Notes: a model not told the origin generated them from the sequence alone. DNA of 64,000 nt from Actinopolyspora biskrensis (GCF_013408175.1 NZ_JACBYW010000006.1:62001-126000), one strand, 5' to 3'; numbered from the stretch's first letter, positions 36,814-46,284 are shown. Numbers and translations are program-made.

Positions 36814-37803
36814 ATGATCACCGGCCCGGAGAACGCGCTTCTCGACCGTCTCGCAGCCGAGGGGGTGGCCCCCTGGCTGACCACCGATGACCGCGGGAAT
36901 CCCTCGCCGGAGTGGGCAGGGTCCCTCTCCGGCGAGCATTCCTGGTTCGGCTTCCTCCTCCCCGACCACACCGAGCCGTTGCCGGTCGCGCGCGAGGCGT
37001 GTGACGCGATGCGCTCCGTCTACGACAGCAGCGGAGGCCGCGACGGTTACGTCTCCGTTCCCGTGGACCAGCGGCTGACGCACGACCCGGACGCGCTGGT
37101 CGAAGCCGCGAGGACGGTACACGCCGAAGTGTGCCGGCCGAACCTGCTGGTCCGGATACCGGCGACGGACGCGGGGATCCACGCCTACAGGGACTGCCTG
37201 GCCGAAGGCGTGGGGGTGCACGGCACCGCGATTCTCTCCCTGGAGCGGTACCGGAGGGTGCTCGACGCGCACATCGCCGGAGCCGAACGCGCCATGGAAT
37301 CGGGTATACGTTTACTCGAGATCACCGGTATCACTTCCTTCCCCGTGGGGCTGTTCGACAAGGAGATCAACCGGCGGTTGGGCGCCCTTCCCGGCCACAC
37401 CGCGGCGGCGCACCGGAATCGGGCCGGTACCGCACTGGCGCGGCTCGCCTATCGCACGCGGGAGACCCACCTGGAGGGCTGGTGGTGGCGCGTGCTGCGA
37501 GCCGCGGGCGCCCGCCCTCCCCGGTTGCTCTGGACCGGTGTCAGGCCCTGGCACGTTCCCGAACTGATCGGCTGGAACACCGCGCAGGCCCTGACTAGGT
37601 CCACACTGGAGAGCGCCGCCGGGCGCCATCCCCTGCGGGGGGACAACATGCTGAACACCCACCCGCAGGCGCACCGGGTCCTGGAGAACCTGCGGGGGCT
37701 CGGTGTGGATCCGGCCGCCGTCATCCACGAACTGGAAAACGACTTCTCCCTGCTCCCCCAGGACCCGGTTTCCCCGGATCTCCCGGAAAACCCGGCCGGG
37801 TGA
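36814..37803 (+). CDS. Transaldolase-like protein lacking catalytic residues
   Basis: The 329-residue protein aligns by eye with actinobacterial transaldolases: VPVDQRLTHDPDALVEAAR, then PNLLVRIPATDAG, ILSLERYRRVLDAHIAG and ITSFPVGLFDKEINRRL. Transaldolase uses a Schiff-base Lys in NLFIKIPAT; here that position is Arg (LVRIPAT). The Glu of VSIEVD is Pro (VSVPVD), the VTTNPS Asn segment is missing, and VNVTL reads VHGTA. It is about 40 residues shorter than normal. Normal aldol transfer is therefore unlikely. It sits beside a DAHP synthase cluster that needs erythrose 4-phosphate, so it could be a regulator, a repurposed enzyme or a decaying copy. Confidence 0.8.
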   Translation: MITGPENALLDRLAAEGVAPWLTTDDRGNPSPEWAGSLSGEHSWFGFLLPDHTEPLPVAREACDAMRSVYDSSGGRDGYVSVPVDQRLTHDPDALVEAARTVHAEVCRPNLLVRIPATDAGIHAYRDCLAEGVGVHGTAILSLERYRRVLDAHIAGAERAMESGIRLLEITGITSFPVGLFDKEINRRLGALPGHTAAAHRNRAGTALARLAYRTRETHLEGWWWRVLRAAGARPPRLLWTGVRPWHVPELIGWNTAQALTRSTLESAAGRHPLRGDNMLNTHPQAHRVLENLRGLGVDPAAVIHELENDFSLLPQDPVSPDLPENPAG

Positions 37804-37845
37804 CTCCGTGACGGAGGTTCCCGCCCCCGGAGCACGGCACGTGGT

Positions 37846-38589
37846 TCACCGCGCGGTGGCCATCTCCCCTCCCACGCGGTCGCTCACCGGCAGCACCTCC
37901 AACAGCAGGTGTCGAACGGGGTCCGCTCCGTACTCGCTTTCGAGCAGTTCGACGGTGGTCACCGTCCGCAGCAGCCGGCCGGTCCGTCGAGCCAGGTTTT
38001 CGAGTTCACCGTGGTCACCACGACTGCTGAAGTGCAGCAACGCGGTTCCGCCCTCGCTCAGCCACAACGGGGCCTGCTCGAGGAAAGCGCGGTGCGCGCG
38101 GTAACCGGCATCGACGTAGGCGCGTTCGTGCAAGGAGCGGTATTCGTAGTCGCACGGCCCGTACACGTAGTTGGAACTCCAGAATATCGTGTCGAATCGC
38201 TCGTCGTGGTCGATCCCGGAGAACATGTCGCAGTGCACGGCCTCCACTCTGTCCGCCACCCCGTGGCGTGCGGCGTTCAAAGCGGCGTTGCGCACCGCGT
38301 GCGGATTGACGTCGGAGGCGACCACCCTCCGGCACCCGTACTTCGCGGCCAGCACGGCCAACAATCCGGCTCCGCAACCGACTTCGAGAAGCGAACCGCC
38401 AAAAGGCACACGACGTTGCTCCAAAAAGTCCAGTCCCACCTCGGTCGAAGGCGAATAAACCGGTGCGAACACCTCCTCCAACAGATCCCACTCGAATCCG
38501 CGCATGGTAAACACGCGCGGCCGGTCCTTCCGAGTCCTGGAAATCCTGCTGCGTTCCAAAGAGCGGACATAGCTCCTGACTTCGGTCAT
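37846..38589 (-). CDS. Class I SAM-dependent methyltransferase
   Basis: This 247-residue protein has motif I LLEVGCGAGLLAVLA near residue 65, the ribose-binding acidic end of strand 2 (VVASDVNPHA) and motif II around AVHCDMFSG. The post-II segment reads IFWSSNYVYGP in place of the NPPY of N-methyltransferases. The C-terminal half (ALLHFSSRGDH) completes the Rossmann-like fold. It faces the transaldolase-like gene tail to tail (42-base gap) and is divergent from the GAF regulator. A product-modifying role in the cluster is possible but unproven. ATG at 38589 follows GGGGAACGG. Confidence 0.78.
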   Translation of the reverse strand: MTEVRSYVRSLERSRISRTRKDRPRVFTMRGFEWDLLEEVFAPVYSPSTEVGLDFLEQRRVPFGGSLLEVGCGAGLLAVLAAKYGCRRVVASDVNPHAVRNAALNAARHGVADRVEAVHCDMFSGIDHDERFDTIFWSSNYVYGPCDYEYRSLHERAYVDAGYRAHRAFLEQAPLWLSEGGTALLHFSSRGDHGELENLARRTGRLLRTVTTVELLESEYGADPVRHLLLEVLPVSDRVGGEMATAR

Positions 38590-38840
38590 CCGTTCCCCAC
38601 AGGTTCGAAGTGATGTAGTGCCCCCCAAAAAGATCCCGATGAACAGGATTCCGCAGCGCACAGGGCCACGGAAGGTGACGGGGCTACATTTCTCCCTCCC
38701 CGGTGAGGTGCCGGGCCCCTCACTCGCCCGCGCAAAAACCGGTTCTGTGTCAGGTCGCCGAGTCACTGCGGTCCGGTTCGTCCGAATCGGTTGCTAATCT
38801 TGGTGCTCCACACGGCACGAGACGAGGAGGAACGACACCG

Positions 38841-40799
38841 GTGGCGAAACAAGATGCCGTTCCTGGTGACGAGCTGCTCGAAGTCCTCGAACTGTTGGCC
38901 GGGGAAGCCTCACCCGTCCAATTGGATCAGTGGTCTCAACGGCTGCACCGCGAAAACACGGACTCGAGGCTCCTCGAACGCGTGGACAAGGCCAAGGAGC
39001 TGGCTCTACGAATACGCGGCTCCTCGACCCGCCCCCAGCAACGTGCCGCGGGAATGGCCGCCCTGGTCGACATGGCCCGCGAACTCACGCGGCCGCACGA
39101 GCTCGAGACCCTGCTGAAACTGGCCACCAGAAGAGCACGACTTCTGCTGAATCTCGACATGTCGTGGATTGCTTTTCACTCGCCCGAGGAAAATTGCTCG
39201 TACGTCCGCGCGGCCGACGGGCACGCTTCGACCATCACCGTGGGTTTCAGGGTCCCCTCCGACGGCGGAGTGGGCAACGAGGCCACCCGCCACTCGGCCC
39301 CCTTCTGGTCCTCCGAGTACCTCACCGACGAGAGGTTCGAGCACTCCGAGGTCATAGACGAGGTGGTCCGGGCCGAGAACCTGTGCTCCATCCTCGCGGT
39401 CCCGCTGCGGGACGACAGCAGCTCGCTCGGCTCGCTCTACGTGGCCAGCAGGGAACGCCGGCTCTTCCACACCGACGAGATCACCCTGCTTTCCTCGCTC
39501 GGGGAGCTGGTCACCGTGGCGATCGAGAAGACGCGGCTGCTCGACCGCACCAGGGCCGAGGTGACCGAACTCAGGATGGACACCTCGGAGGCGGTGAGCT
39601 CCTCGCAGGCGGCACGGCGACTGCACGCCGCGCACAGCAGACTGCTCGATCACGTGCTGCGCGGGAAGGGCCTGGACGCGCTGGCCGCGGACGCCGCCCG
39701 CGAACTGGACGGAACGGTGCTGGTCTACGACACCGTCGGCAACAAGCTGGCCGCCACGGGTGAGATCCCGGAACTGGCCGACATCGAGTACCGGTGGATC
39801 TCCGCCGACGTGTCGGATCAGCACGAACCGTTCCAGCCCCTGGAGTGCGTCTGGTCCTGCCCGGCCGCGGCGGGGTCCGAACAGTTCGGCACGCTGGTAC
39901 TGCGGCCTCGGGGGCAACCGACCGAGCACGACCTGCACCTGTTCCACCTCGTCGCCCAGAGCGTCGCCATCTCGTTGCTCATCCAGCGCAGCACCGCCGT
40001 GGCCGAGGGGCAGCTGCGTGAGGAACTGTTCGAGGACCTGCTCAGTTCCTCCTGGCTGTCGCCGCAGCAGCACGCCGAACGTGCCCGCCGCCTGTCGATC
40101 AACCTGAACGAACCGCACGTCGTCGTGGTGGCCCGCCCCGAGGGGAAGGGACACGGCAGAGCCGCGGGTTGGGCCTCCTCCTACGCCGCGCGTTGGTCCG
40201 GGTTGAAAAGCGTCCGCGGCGACCACGTGGTGCTGCTGTTACCGGGCACCGACGCGGGAACCGCGGCCAGGTCCATCTCCGAGGAGCTCTCCGCGCTGCT
40301 CGGGCATCCGGTCACCGTCGGAGCCGCGGGCCCCTTCTCCGAACCGTCCGCGCTGATCAACGTCCACCAGGAGGCGATGCGCTGTCTCGACGCGCTCACC
40401 GCGCTCGGAAACACCGGGTGCGCGGCGGCGGCCCGCGAGCTCGGCTTCGTCGGGATGCTGCTGTCCGACGACCACGACGTGGACGGTTTCATCCGTTCGA
40501 CCATCGGCCCGGTGCTGGACTACGACACGGCCCAGGCGACCGAGCTGGTTCCCACGCTGCGCGCCTACTTCGACTCGGGGAACAGCCCGACCAACGCCGC
40601 CGAGACGCTGCACGTGCACCCCAACACGGTTTCGCGCAGGTTGGAGCGCGTCACCACCCTGCTCGGCCCGGAGTGGCAGCACCCCGAGCGGATCCTGGAG
40701 ATCCAGCTCGCCCTGCGCCTGCAACGCACCAGGCACACGCTCCAGAAGAACGACGGGCCGTCCCCGCTGGCGGGTCACACTGGCAACGGCGGCACCTGA
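38841..40799 (+). CDS. GAF and PucR-type HTH transcriptional regulator
   Basis: The protein is 652 residues. The N-terminal 100 residues are helical. A GAF domain spans about 105-240 (LETLLKLATRRARLLL, SILAVPLRDDSSSLGSLYVAS), followed by a coiled linker and a sensory region. The C-terminal PucR/CdaR helix-turn-helix lies near 590-640 (LRAYFDSGNSPTNAAETLHVHPNTVSRRLERV). Such regulators sense small molecules and activate adjacent catabolic or antibiotic genes. It starts with GTG at 38841 after GAGGAGG. Its 3' end overlaps the convergent transposase-like gene by 25 bases. It is the only regulator inside the cluster. Confidence 0.85.
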   Translation: MAKQDAVPGDELLEVLELLAGEASPVQLDQWSQRLHRENTDSRLLERVDKAKELALRIRGSSTRPQQRAAGMAALVDMARELTRPHELETLLKLATRRARLLLNLDMSWIAFHSPEENCSYVRAADGHASTITVGFRVPSDGGVGNEATRHSAPFWSSEYLTDERFEHSEVIDEVVRAENLCSILAVPLRDDSSSLGSLYVASRERRLFHTDEITLLSSLGELVTVAIEKTRLLDRTRAEVTELRMDTSEAVSSSQAARRLHAAHSRLLDHVLRGKGLDALAADAARELDGTVLVYDTVGNKLAATGEIPELADIEYRWISADVSDQHEPFQPLECVWSCPAAAGSEQFGTLVLRPRGQPTEHDLHLFHLVAQSVAISLLIQRSTAVAEGQLREELFEDLLSSSWLSPQQHAERARRLSINLNEPHVVVVARPEGKGHGRAAGWASSYAARWSGLKSVRGDHVVLLLPGTDAGTAARSISEELSALLGHPVTVGAAGPFSEPSALINVHQEAMRCLDALTALGNTGCAAAARELGFVGMLLSDDHDVDGFIRSTIGPVLDYDTAQATELVPTLRAYFDSGNSPTNAAETLHVHPNTVSRRLERVTTLLGPEWQHPERILEIQLALRLQRTRHTLQKNDGPSPLAGHTGNGGT

Positions 40800-41935
40800 T
40801 CCGGTTCCCCCGCGCGGTCGCGCGAGAGCACCCGCGCCGCGTGGGCGATCGACACGAGCGTGATGTGCCGGTGCCACCCGGGGAAGGAACGTCCCTCGAA
40901 GTCACGCATCCCCACCTCGTCGCCGACCGCACGGGCGTCCCCGGACGCCCGTCCCGCCAACTTGGTACTGCGCAGCAACGTCTCCACGGGCGGTGTGGGC
41001 GCGTTCGTCAGCCACATGTGCGCCGGAGGCCGCTGCGGATCGGCCCACTCACCGAGGAGCCGGAGCGGGCGTCCGGTGCTGCCCGGGCTGTACGTGCCCC
41101 TCCGCTCGTGCAGGGAACCGACCCGCACTGCCGCCGACTGGGTCGTCGAGGACTCCCCCGTGAGTGGATCGGTCCATCCGACCGCTCTGCGCAACCCGCG
41201 CACCGAGTCGAGCAGCCGTTGGGCGGGCAGGGTCCCCGAGCCGTAGCCGGGAAGCGACGGATCGGCCACGGAGAACCGGGCCGACCGCGGCACACGGAGC
41301 AGGTAGGGGAATTCGGCGGTGGCCAGACCACTGCCGGGCAAATCGATCTCGGCTTCCGCGTTGTCGAAGATCACCGGGGCACCGAGCGTCCCCCAGGCGC
41401 GTACCGCTTCGAGCACCACGTTCGCGGCGCACTGCCCCGACGTCTCGTTTCCCAGGCCGGGGGGTATACCGGCTTTGCCCCTCCTGCTCCGGTCGTCCGT
41501 CCACTCGGGAGACAGGAACAACCGCCAGTTGACCGGCACGGCGAAGTCCTCGGTGACCATCCAGAGCCCGAAGGCCCGCTGGCTGCTCGACGTCGTGCTC
41601 ACCCCGACCGAGTGGTCCCCGGCCTTGGGGATGGACAGCGGACTCACCACCCAGGCGAGCGGGCGCACGCGTTCGCGCAGGTAGCGGACGAGCAGGTTCC
41701 GCACCGCCATCCAGTCCCAGGTGGAGCCGTGCACGAAGTGGTGCAGCCGCTGCGCCGCGGCCGCCCCACCGATGCCGGTGGCCATGTTGCGGATCGAGCG
41801 TCGTCCGGTCGTGGACAACAGCCCCAGCACGTACTCCTGCCCCCGTCTTCGCTGATCGCTTCTGCTCAGTGCGGAGAACACGTTCGCGCACAGCTCGTCG
41901 ACGACTTCCTCGGCACGGACCGCTACCACGTTCAT
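40775..41935 (-). CDS. IS701-family transposase-like protein, probably domesticated
   Basis: This 386-residue protein resembles IS701-type DDE transposases. RRGQEYVLGLLSTTGRRSIRNMA near residue 30, AGDHSVGVSTTSS, and VPVNWRLFLSPEWTDD followed by KAGIP are typical. The first catalytic position, normally DDTGF, reads SPLSIP, so the first acid is missing. The second region, normally VVADAGYG, reads IFDNAEAE. No terminal inverted repeats or target duplications are seen around it. Such genes recur next to antibiotic clusters, where a DNA-binding or regulatory role is suspected. ATG at 41935; the gene overlaps the regulator's end. Confidence 0.75.
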   Translation of the reverse strand: MNVVAVRAEEVVDELCANVFSALSRSDQRRRGQEYVLGLLSTTGRRSIRNMATGIGGAAAAQRLHHFVHGSTWDWMAVRNLLVRYLRERVRPLAWVVSPLSIPKAGDHSVGVSTTSSSQRAFGLWMVTEDFAVPVNWRLFLSPEWTDDRSRRGKAGIPPGLGNETSGQCAANVVLEAVRAWGTLGAPVIFDNAEAEIDLPGSGLATAEFPYLLRVPRSARFSVADPSLPGYGSGTLPAQRLLDSVRGLRRAVGWTDPLTGESSTTQSAAVRVGSLHERRGTYSPGSTGRPLRLLGEWADPQRPPAHMWLTNAPTPPVETLLRSTKLAGRASGDARAVGDEVGMRDFEGRSFPGWHRHITLVSIAHAARVLSRDRAGEPDQVPPLPV

Positions 41936-42196
41936 CTGCCGGCACCCCTGACGAAAAACGTTCCTTCGAACGTCCTTCACAGTGCTCGAATTCCCCGGTG
42001 ACAACGAGAGGTCGCGAGCACACGAATCACGCCGTGCGCTGTGCCTCGGCCACCCTTCGGCACCCGTGGGGCCGCCGTGGCGGCCAACGTGCCGGTGCGG
42101 GGGTGGTGCCGCGGGCACCACCCCCGCCCGCACGGGGCCGCACCGGGCGGTTCCGCCAAACGGCCACCCACGGCGGGTGGGAACGGAAAACCCCGG

Positions 42197-43090
42197 TCAG
42201 ACCGCGGGGGAGCGCGTGGTGACGATGTCCAGGAAGGACCCGAGCACGGGCTGCGCGGTCCCGCCGCGCCACGCGATCGCGGTCTGCGCCTGCTCCGAGA
42301 CGTCGCTCAGCGGGAGGAAGGCCGCACCGGCACGCTGCAGCCTGCGCACCGAGTCCGGAACGACGGAGACCCCCATCCCCCCGGCGACCAGCCCCACGAT
42401 CGTCTGCATCAGCCAGACGTCGCGCTGCACCACCCGCGGTGAGAAGCCCGCTCGTTCACAGGCATCCACCACTATCGCGTACAGCCCGGGCATGTTCCCG
42501 TGCCGAGCGGGAAGGATGAACGGTTCCTCCGCCACCTCGGCCAGCTCCACCCGCTCGCGCCGGGCCAGGCGATGCGTGGCGGGCACGGCCAGCACGAGGG
42601 ACTCCTCGGCCACCGAGCGCACGTGCAACGCGGGGTCCTCGAAGGGCAGGTAGAACAGCCCCGCGTCTATCCTGCGGTCGTGCAGCCGGTCCACGATCTC
42701 GTTCGGCCGCATCTCCTGCAGGTGCAGCGTCACGTCGGGGTACTCGGCCTTGAACTGGCGCAGGATCGGCGGCAGCACCGCGTTCGAGGCCGATGGGATG
42801 AACCCGAGAGCGAGCCTGCCCACCAGACCGCTGCCCACCTCGCGCGTCATCCGGGCCGCCTGGTCCACCTCGTGCAGGATGCGCCGGGCCTCCTCCAGCA
42901 GCACCCTTCCCGGCTCGGTGAGCTGGGCGCCGCGCGCGGTCCGCTGGACGAGGGTGGTGCCGAGTTCCGCCTCGAGCTTGCGCAGCTGCGCACTGAGCGG
43001 CGGCTGCGCCATGTGCAGCCGAGCCGCGGCGCGCGTGAGGCTCTGCTCCTCGGCGATGGTCACGAAGTACCGCAGGTGTCGTAGTTCCAA
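42197..43090 (-). CDS. LysR-family transcriptional regulator (aromatic catabolism type)
   Basis: This 297-residue regulator has an N-terminal HTH (LELRHLRYFVTIAEEQSLTRAAARLHMAQPPLSAQLRKLE) and an effector domain from residue 90. The first residues resemble BenM/CatM-like regulators, which respond to benzoate or muconate. TTG at 43090 follows GAGGGCGGGA. It is divergent from an aromatic-acid/proton symporter gene, with inverted repeats between them, so an aromatic acid is the likely inducer. Confidence 0.88.
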   Translation of the reverse strand: MELRHLRYFVTIAEEQSLTRAAARLHMAQPPLSAQLRKLEAELGTTLVQRTARGAQLTEPGRVLLEEARRILHEVDQAARMTREVGSGLVGRLALGFIPSASNAVLPPILRQFKAEYPDVTLHLQEMRPNEIVDRLHDRRIDAGLFYLPFEDPALHVRSVAEESLVLAVPATHRLARRERVELAEVAEEPFILPARHGNMPGLYAIVVDACERAGFSPRVVQRDVWLMQTIVGLVAGGMGVSVVPDSVRRLQRAGAAFLPLSDVSEQAQTAIAWRGGTAQPVLGSFLDIVTTRSPAV

Positions 43091-43116
43091 TCCCGCCCTC
43101 GTCGCTGCACACGAAT

Positions 43117-43181
43117 GGTCCATATCTCACAGGTATGGCTACCGCCACGAGATGGTATTGGACATATGACCTTTGTCAAAG
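43117..43181. promoter_or_regulatory. Candidate LysR operators between regulator and importer
   Basis: GGTCCATAT (43117-43125) faces ATATGACC (43164-43171) as an interrupted inverted repeat, followed by the near-palindrome CTTTGTCAAAG (43171-43181). The region is AT-richer than its surroundings and lies between the divergent LysR and importer genes. Confidence 0.42.
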
Positions 43182-43335
43182 CCACTCTTACTGGCCGACG
43201 GTCGCGACCTCGAAAAACGCCGGGAAACACGCGGTGTGATCGGCTGCGGACACTGCTCGCCCGATTCCGCCGTCGGCGACCACCACACGACCGTCCGCGA
43301 CTTCGAACCACGTCCAATTCAGCGAGGAGAGTGCT

Positions 43336-44634
43336 GTGCCGGGTGTTGAAACGACGAGCCGCGCGGGAGTCGGATGGGTGCTGCCGCTGTGCTGGGCGGC
43401 GGTGCTCCTCGACGGCTTCGACCTCGTGGTGCTCGGAACGGTTCTGCCGGTCATGCTCGAGAACGAAGTGTGGGGACTGGACCCGGCGAGCGCCTCGGTG
43501 GTCTCCACGGTGGGGCTGATCGGCATGATGGTCGGCGCGCTGACGATCGGAACCATCACCGACCTCATAGGCCGCCGCAAGGTGCTGCTGGTGGCGGTGA
43601 CCACGTTCTCCCTGTTCACCCTGCTGTGCGCGGTCGCCCCCTCGGTCCTCGTGTTCGGGCTGCTGCGCTTCCTCGCGGGCCTGGGGCTCGGCGGGTGCCT
43701 GCCGACCGCGATCACGCTGACCACGGAGTACGCCCGCGGCAGCAGGAGCGGCACGGCGACCACCACGATCATGACCGGCTACCACGTCGGCGCCGTGCTC
43801 ACCGCGCTGCTCGGTATCGGGTTGATCCCGAGCTTCGGCTGGCAGGCCATGTTCGTCGCCGGGGCCGCCCCCGCACTGGTGCTGGTGCCGCTGATGGTGC
43901 GCCACCTGCCGGAGTCCGAGGTGTTCCGCGACCGGGCCGAACGCAAGCGGGAGCAGTCGAACGGGGCCTCGGTCCGCGAGAGCATCACACTGCTGTTCCG
44001 CGGCGGCATGGCACGCTCGACCGTGGCCTTCTGGGTGACCTCGTTCCTCGGACTCATCCTCGTCTACGGTCTGAACACCTGGCTGCCCGAGATCATGCGC
44101 AGCGCGAACTACCCGCTGGACACCTCGCTCAGCCTGCTGCTGACCCTGAACGTGGGTGCCGTGCTCGGACTGATCGTGGCCGGAATCGTCTCGGACCGGG
44201 CCGGGGTCAAGTTCTCCACCGTGCTGTGGTTCGCGGCCGCCGCCGTGATGCTGGCGCTGCTCAGCATCAGGCTGCCCTTCCTCGGGCTCTACCTGGCGGT
44301 GCTGCTGGCCGGTTTCTTCGTGTTCAGCGCCCAGGTGCTGGTGTACGCCTTCGTCGGGCGCAGCTACCCGGTGGACAGCAGGGCCACCGGTCTGGGCTGG
44401 ACCACCGGGGTCGGGCGCATCGGCGCGATCAGTGGCCCGTTGATCGGGGGTGCGTTGCTCACCGCGGGCATCGCCTACCCGTGGGGCTTCTACGTCTTCG
44501 CGGTCATCGGCGCGCTCGCGGCGGTGGCGATGGGGGTGGCCGCCCGCCCCGGGCAGCACACCGGAGGGCCGACAGGGGACGCCGCCGCGGAGCACGCCGG
44601 ATCGAACGAGTCCGCGGTCAAGTCCACCGGCTGA
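43336..44634 (+). CDS. MFS aromatic acid/proton symporter (AAHS, PcaK/BenK-like)
   Basis: This 432-residue permease has 12 hydrophobic segments. Helix 1 carries DGFDLVVLGTVLP, matching the DGxD motif of the aromatic acid:H+ symporter family. Loop 2-3 has DLIGRRKVLL, and loop 8-9 has SDRAGVK. It should import benzoate-type acids. GTG at 43336 follows GAGGAGAG. The gene downstream is a methyltransferase (142-base gap). No ring-cleavage genes are nearby except a carboxymuconolactone decarboxylase-like gene at 46465, so the imported acid could be a precursor or degradation substrate. Confidence 0.88.
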   Translation: MPGVETTSRAGVGWVLPLCWAAVLLDGFDLVVLGTVLPVMLENEVWGLDPASASVVSTVGLIGMMVGALTIGTITDLIGRRKVLLVAVTTFSLFTLLCAVAPSVLVFGLLRFLAGLGLGGCLPTAITLTTEYARGSRSGTATTTIMTGYHVGAVLTALLGIGLIPSFGWQAMFVAGAAPALVLVPLMVRHLPESEVFRDRAERKREQSNGASVRESITLLFRGGMARSTVAFWVTSFLGLILVYGLNTWLPEIMRSANYPLDTSLSLLLTLNVGAVLGLIVAGIVSDRAGVKFSTVLWFAAAAVMLALLSIRLPFLGLYLAVLLAGFFVFSAQVLVYAFVGRSYPVDSRATGLGWTTGVGRIGAISGPLIGGALLTAGIAYPWGFYVFAVIGALAAVAMGVAARPGQHTGGPTGDAAAEHAGSNESAVKSTG

Positions 44635-44775
44635 GGAAGTGGGGGGTTTCGCCGTAGCATCGAAAGCGGCGACCTCTCCCCCGAGCGCTCGCGCGGGTTG
44701 GGCGAGCACTCGCTCGGCTGGACCGGTCGTCGGGCAAAACGGCGGAACCGCTTGCAACCACCCCTTGGAGCCGAC

Positions 44776-45417
44776 ATGGATGCGGACGGCGTGCTGGACC
44801 CGGCCGAGGTGTTCGACGAGCTCGGCGCCGACTACGAGGCGGCGTTCCACGAGGCACCGCTGGTGTGGGAGGGGCTGCACGACCTGCTGGCGCGGCTGCG
44901 TCCCGGTGACGAGGTGCTGGACCTGGGCAGCGGCACCGGCCGGCCGGTCGCGGAGCGGTTGGTCGGCGCCGGGTGCGCGGTGACGGGCCTGGACGTCTCC
45001 ACCACCATGATCGAGCTGGCCCGGAAGCGGGTGCCGGGGGCTCGGTTCGAGCTCACCGACATCCGCGACCGGGACTTCCCACCGGAGTCGTTTCAGGCGG
45101 TGGGGGCGTTCTTCGCCTTCCTGACGCTCTCGCGTGCGGAGATCCGCACGATGTTGGAACGGGTGCGGCAGTGGCTCGCCCCTGGAGGAACGCTCGCGCT
45201 GCTGACGGTTCCGGGCGACATCGAACAGCTCGTGGTGCCCTTCCTCGGCTACCCGCTCCGGGTCACGAGTTTCGCCGCCGAGCAGTGGCCGGAGCTGCTG
45301 GAACAGGCCGGTTTGGAAGTGCTGAGCACCCGCTCGGAACCGTTCGTCCCCACTGGGCGCGGAAGCGCCGACACCGAGCGGCACCTGCTGCTGTCGGCGC
45401 GGAAACCGACGAGCTGA
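44776..45417 (+). CDS. Class I SAM-dependent methyltransferase
   Basis: This 213-residue protein has motif I VLDLGSGTGRPVAERL near residue 50, the acidic loop GLDVSTTMIELAR and motif II region ELTDIRDRDFP. It ends in ERHLLLSARKP. The N-terminus FDELGADYEAAF is that of small UbiE/YjhP-like methyltransferases. The substrate is unknown. ATG at 44776 follows TTGGAG; a longer in-frame start adds an Arg-rich tail with no ribosome site. Confidence 0.8.
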   Translation: MDADGVLDPAEVFDELGADYEAAFHEAPLVWEGLHDLLARLRPGDEVLDLGSGTGRPVAERLVGAGCAVTGLDVSTTMIELARKRVPGARFELTDIRDRDFPPESFQAVGAFFAFLTLSRAEIRTMLERVRQWLAPGGTLALLTVPGDIEQLVVPFLGYPLRVTSFAAEQWPELLEQAGLEVLSTRSEPFVPTGRGSADTERHLLLSARKPTS

Positions 45418-45624
45418 CGGTTCCGCCCCGGCGGACCGCCCCGTGACCGCCCGGGCACGGGCGCCGTGGCCTCCTCGTAGCAGTCAGTTCGAGGCGGACG
45501 CGGAACAGCTGGGTACCACCCGAACCCCGGGCCGCGACGGCAACGCCGGTCGGCGGAACGGGTTCACTTCCCGTACCGCTCATCGGCGTGTTCGCCTGCT
45601 CCCCGCACCGCTCCCGAGGAAAGC

Positions 45625-46284
45625 TCAGCCGCCGGACCGCTCGTCTCCGCGGAGCTCGTCCGGATCCGCGCCGAGAGCCCGGAGCCGGGAACGAAGCTCC
45701 GAGTTCTCGGACTCCAGACGGGACAGTCGCTCACGGGTCGGGGCGAGCTCACGTTCGGTGTAGCGGCGCGGTATGTGCTTGGGGCAGTTCCAGTCGAACC
45801 CCTCGACCCGGATGAGCACGACCCGCTCGACCCTTCCTTCCGTACGCACCCGGCAAACCGAGTCGGTCAGTTCCGGATCGTCCTCCGGCCAGCGCGTTTC
45901 CGTGCGACCGAAAAGTTTGAGCCTGCTACGCCTGGAGTAGTCCATGAAGAACAACGCCGCCCTGCCGTCCGTGCGCAGGTTGCCGTTGGTGATGTACTCC
46001 CTGTTGCCGCGAACGTCGGCGTATCCGAGCGTGTGCTCGTCGAGGACGTGGACGAATCCTTCCGGACCACCGCGGAACTGCACGTACGGCCAGCCGGTTT
46101 CCCCGACAGTGGCGAGGTAGAACCCGTCCCGCTCCCCGATGAACTCACTCTCGCGCTCTCCCAGCGGATCGGGGTCGAGCCCCACCGCCGCACCGAGATC
46201 TCCGTGATTCCGGGGCCGCGTTCCCTCTTGCTGTTGAACCCGGCGCACAGTGTCGGTGAACGCCAGGCGTGCGAATCGGCTCAT
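45625..46284 (-). CDS. Pyridoxamine 5'-phosphate oxidase-like FMN split-barrel protein
   Basis: This 219-residue protein has the FMN-binding split barrel: DGFYLATVGETGWPYVQFRGG near residue 55, the YADVRGNREY strand, and LFFMDYSRRSRLKLFGR. It is not PdxH; PdxH substrate residues are not evident. The last 50 residues form a coiled coil (RYTERELAPTRERLSRLESE). Such proteins reduce cofactors or nitro compounds, or bind F420 or heme. It is the last gene of a five-gene minus-strand row with nitronate monooxygenase. ATG at 46284 follows GGGAGGG. Confidence 0.8.
   Translation of the reverse strand: MSRFARLAFTDTVRRVQQQEGTRPRNHGDLGAAVGLDPDPLGERESEFIGERDGFYLATVGETGWPYVQFRGGPEGFVHVLDEHTLGYADVRGNREYITNGNLRTDGRAALFFMDYSRRSRLKLFGRTETRWPEDDPELTDSVCRVRTEGRVERVVLIRVEGFDWNCPKHIPRRYTERELAPTRERLSRLESENSELRSRLRALGADPDELRGDERSGG

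Noticed and set aside
40775-41935. Reporting an active insertion sequence
   Set aside because: The first catalytic acid appears lost and no terminal inverted repeats or target duplications are seen around the gene.
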